64,000 nt of DNA from CAVVZJ01 sp963752755. GTDB taxonomy: Bacteria; Planctomycetota; Planctomycetia; Isosphaerales; Isosphaeraceae. The position numbers were made by a program, and so were the translations under genes. Shown here piece by piece: positions 64,000 through 64,000 of this stretch (within the stretch, counting starts at the first letter, position 1; each line of letters opens with the position of its first letter). The DNA lies in the NCBI GenBank assembly GCA_963752755.1, contig CAVVZJ010000008.1:1-64000 (forward strand). The letters run 5' to 3'. The notes under the pieces are model-generated. The model had not been told where the DNA came from, searched no databases, and saw only the letters and a list, made by a program, of their open reading frames with translations.

Positions 64000-64000
64000 A

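Overview
The window looks like part of a GC-rich planctomycete replicon, most like Isosphaeraceae. The clues are two proteins with the DUF1559 prepilin-like domain (one fused to a serine/threonine kinase), a DUF1573 lipoprotein, a giant secreted protein with the LEPRTLLA-type N-terminus, FHA proteins, many PIN toxins and many insertion sequences. It is probably a plasmid or secondary chromosome: twelve 20-bp iterons (16316-16876) lie directly before a RepA-type initiator (17042-18637), and a ParA ATPase with a translationally coupled ribbon-helix-helix partner follows at 26113-27581. I saw no rRNA, tRNA or CRISPR array.

Layout. 1-9.2 kb is accessory DNA: a partial transposase, toxin/antitoxin genes, an IS4-type element with an ISL3-family element nested in its right end, integron-like attC sites around a small cassette gene, and a frameshifted conserved planctomycete gene. 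9.2-16.1 kb holds a heptamer-repeat locus, a membrane protein, a kinase-DUF1559 fusion and a two-FHA protein. 16.3-18.6 kb is the replication origin and initiator. 18.8-25.1 kb is a gene set of DUF1573 lipoprotein, DUF1559 pseudopilin, Cys-rich exported peptide, membrane-anchored protein (split by an IS1380 element) and C39-type protease; this is my best candidate for an undescribed system. 25.3-28.7 kb holds a toxin-antitoxin pair, the partition genes and an odd noncoding tract full of CCWGG and CCWWGG words. 29.15-38.8 kb is one giant secreted beta-propeller/VCBS protein. 38.8-46.1 kb holds more toxin-antitoxin pairs, dispersed palindromic repeats, an HNH protein, a DUF4058 protein and a second ISL3 copy. 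46.5-54.3 kb is a nucleotide-sugar and glycosyltransferase cluster (RmlA, RmlB, RmlC, a WecE-like aminotransferase, GT2, methyltransferase, GT-C-like membrane protein). 54.3-64 kb holds a second heptamer locus, a second FHA protein, an XRE regulator, decayed transposases and a beta-helix-like protein running off the end.

How the genes may work together. The kinase and first FHA protein are divergent neighbours, as expected for a phosphorylation/phosphothreonine-reader pair. RmlA and RmlB would make dTDP-4-keto-6-deoxyglucose, which the aminotransferase or RmlC would divert; GT2 and the GT-C-like protein would use such sugars at the membrane. In the 18.8-25.1 kb set, protease and substrate-like peptide sit in one gene string.

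Caution. Many genes are broken by single-base indels, often in G/C runs, and reading frame is often restored by later indels. The two ISL3 copies differ by about three indels and one substitution. I read this mainly as sequencing or assembly error, so most frameshifted genes are given as CDS spanning the shift. Start and end positions are mine from the sequence; functions come from recognised motifs, not from database searches.
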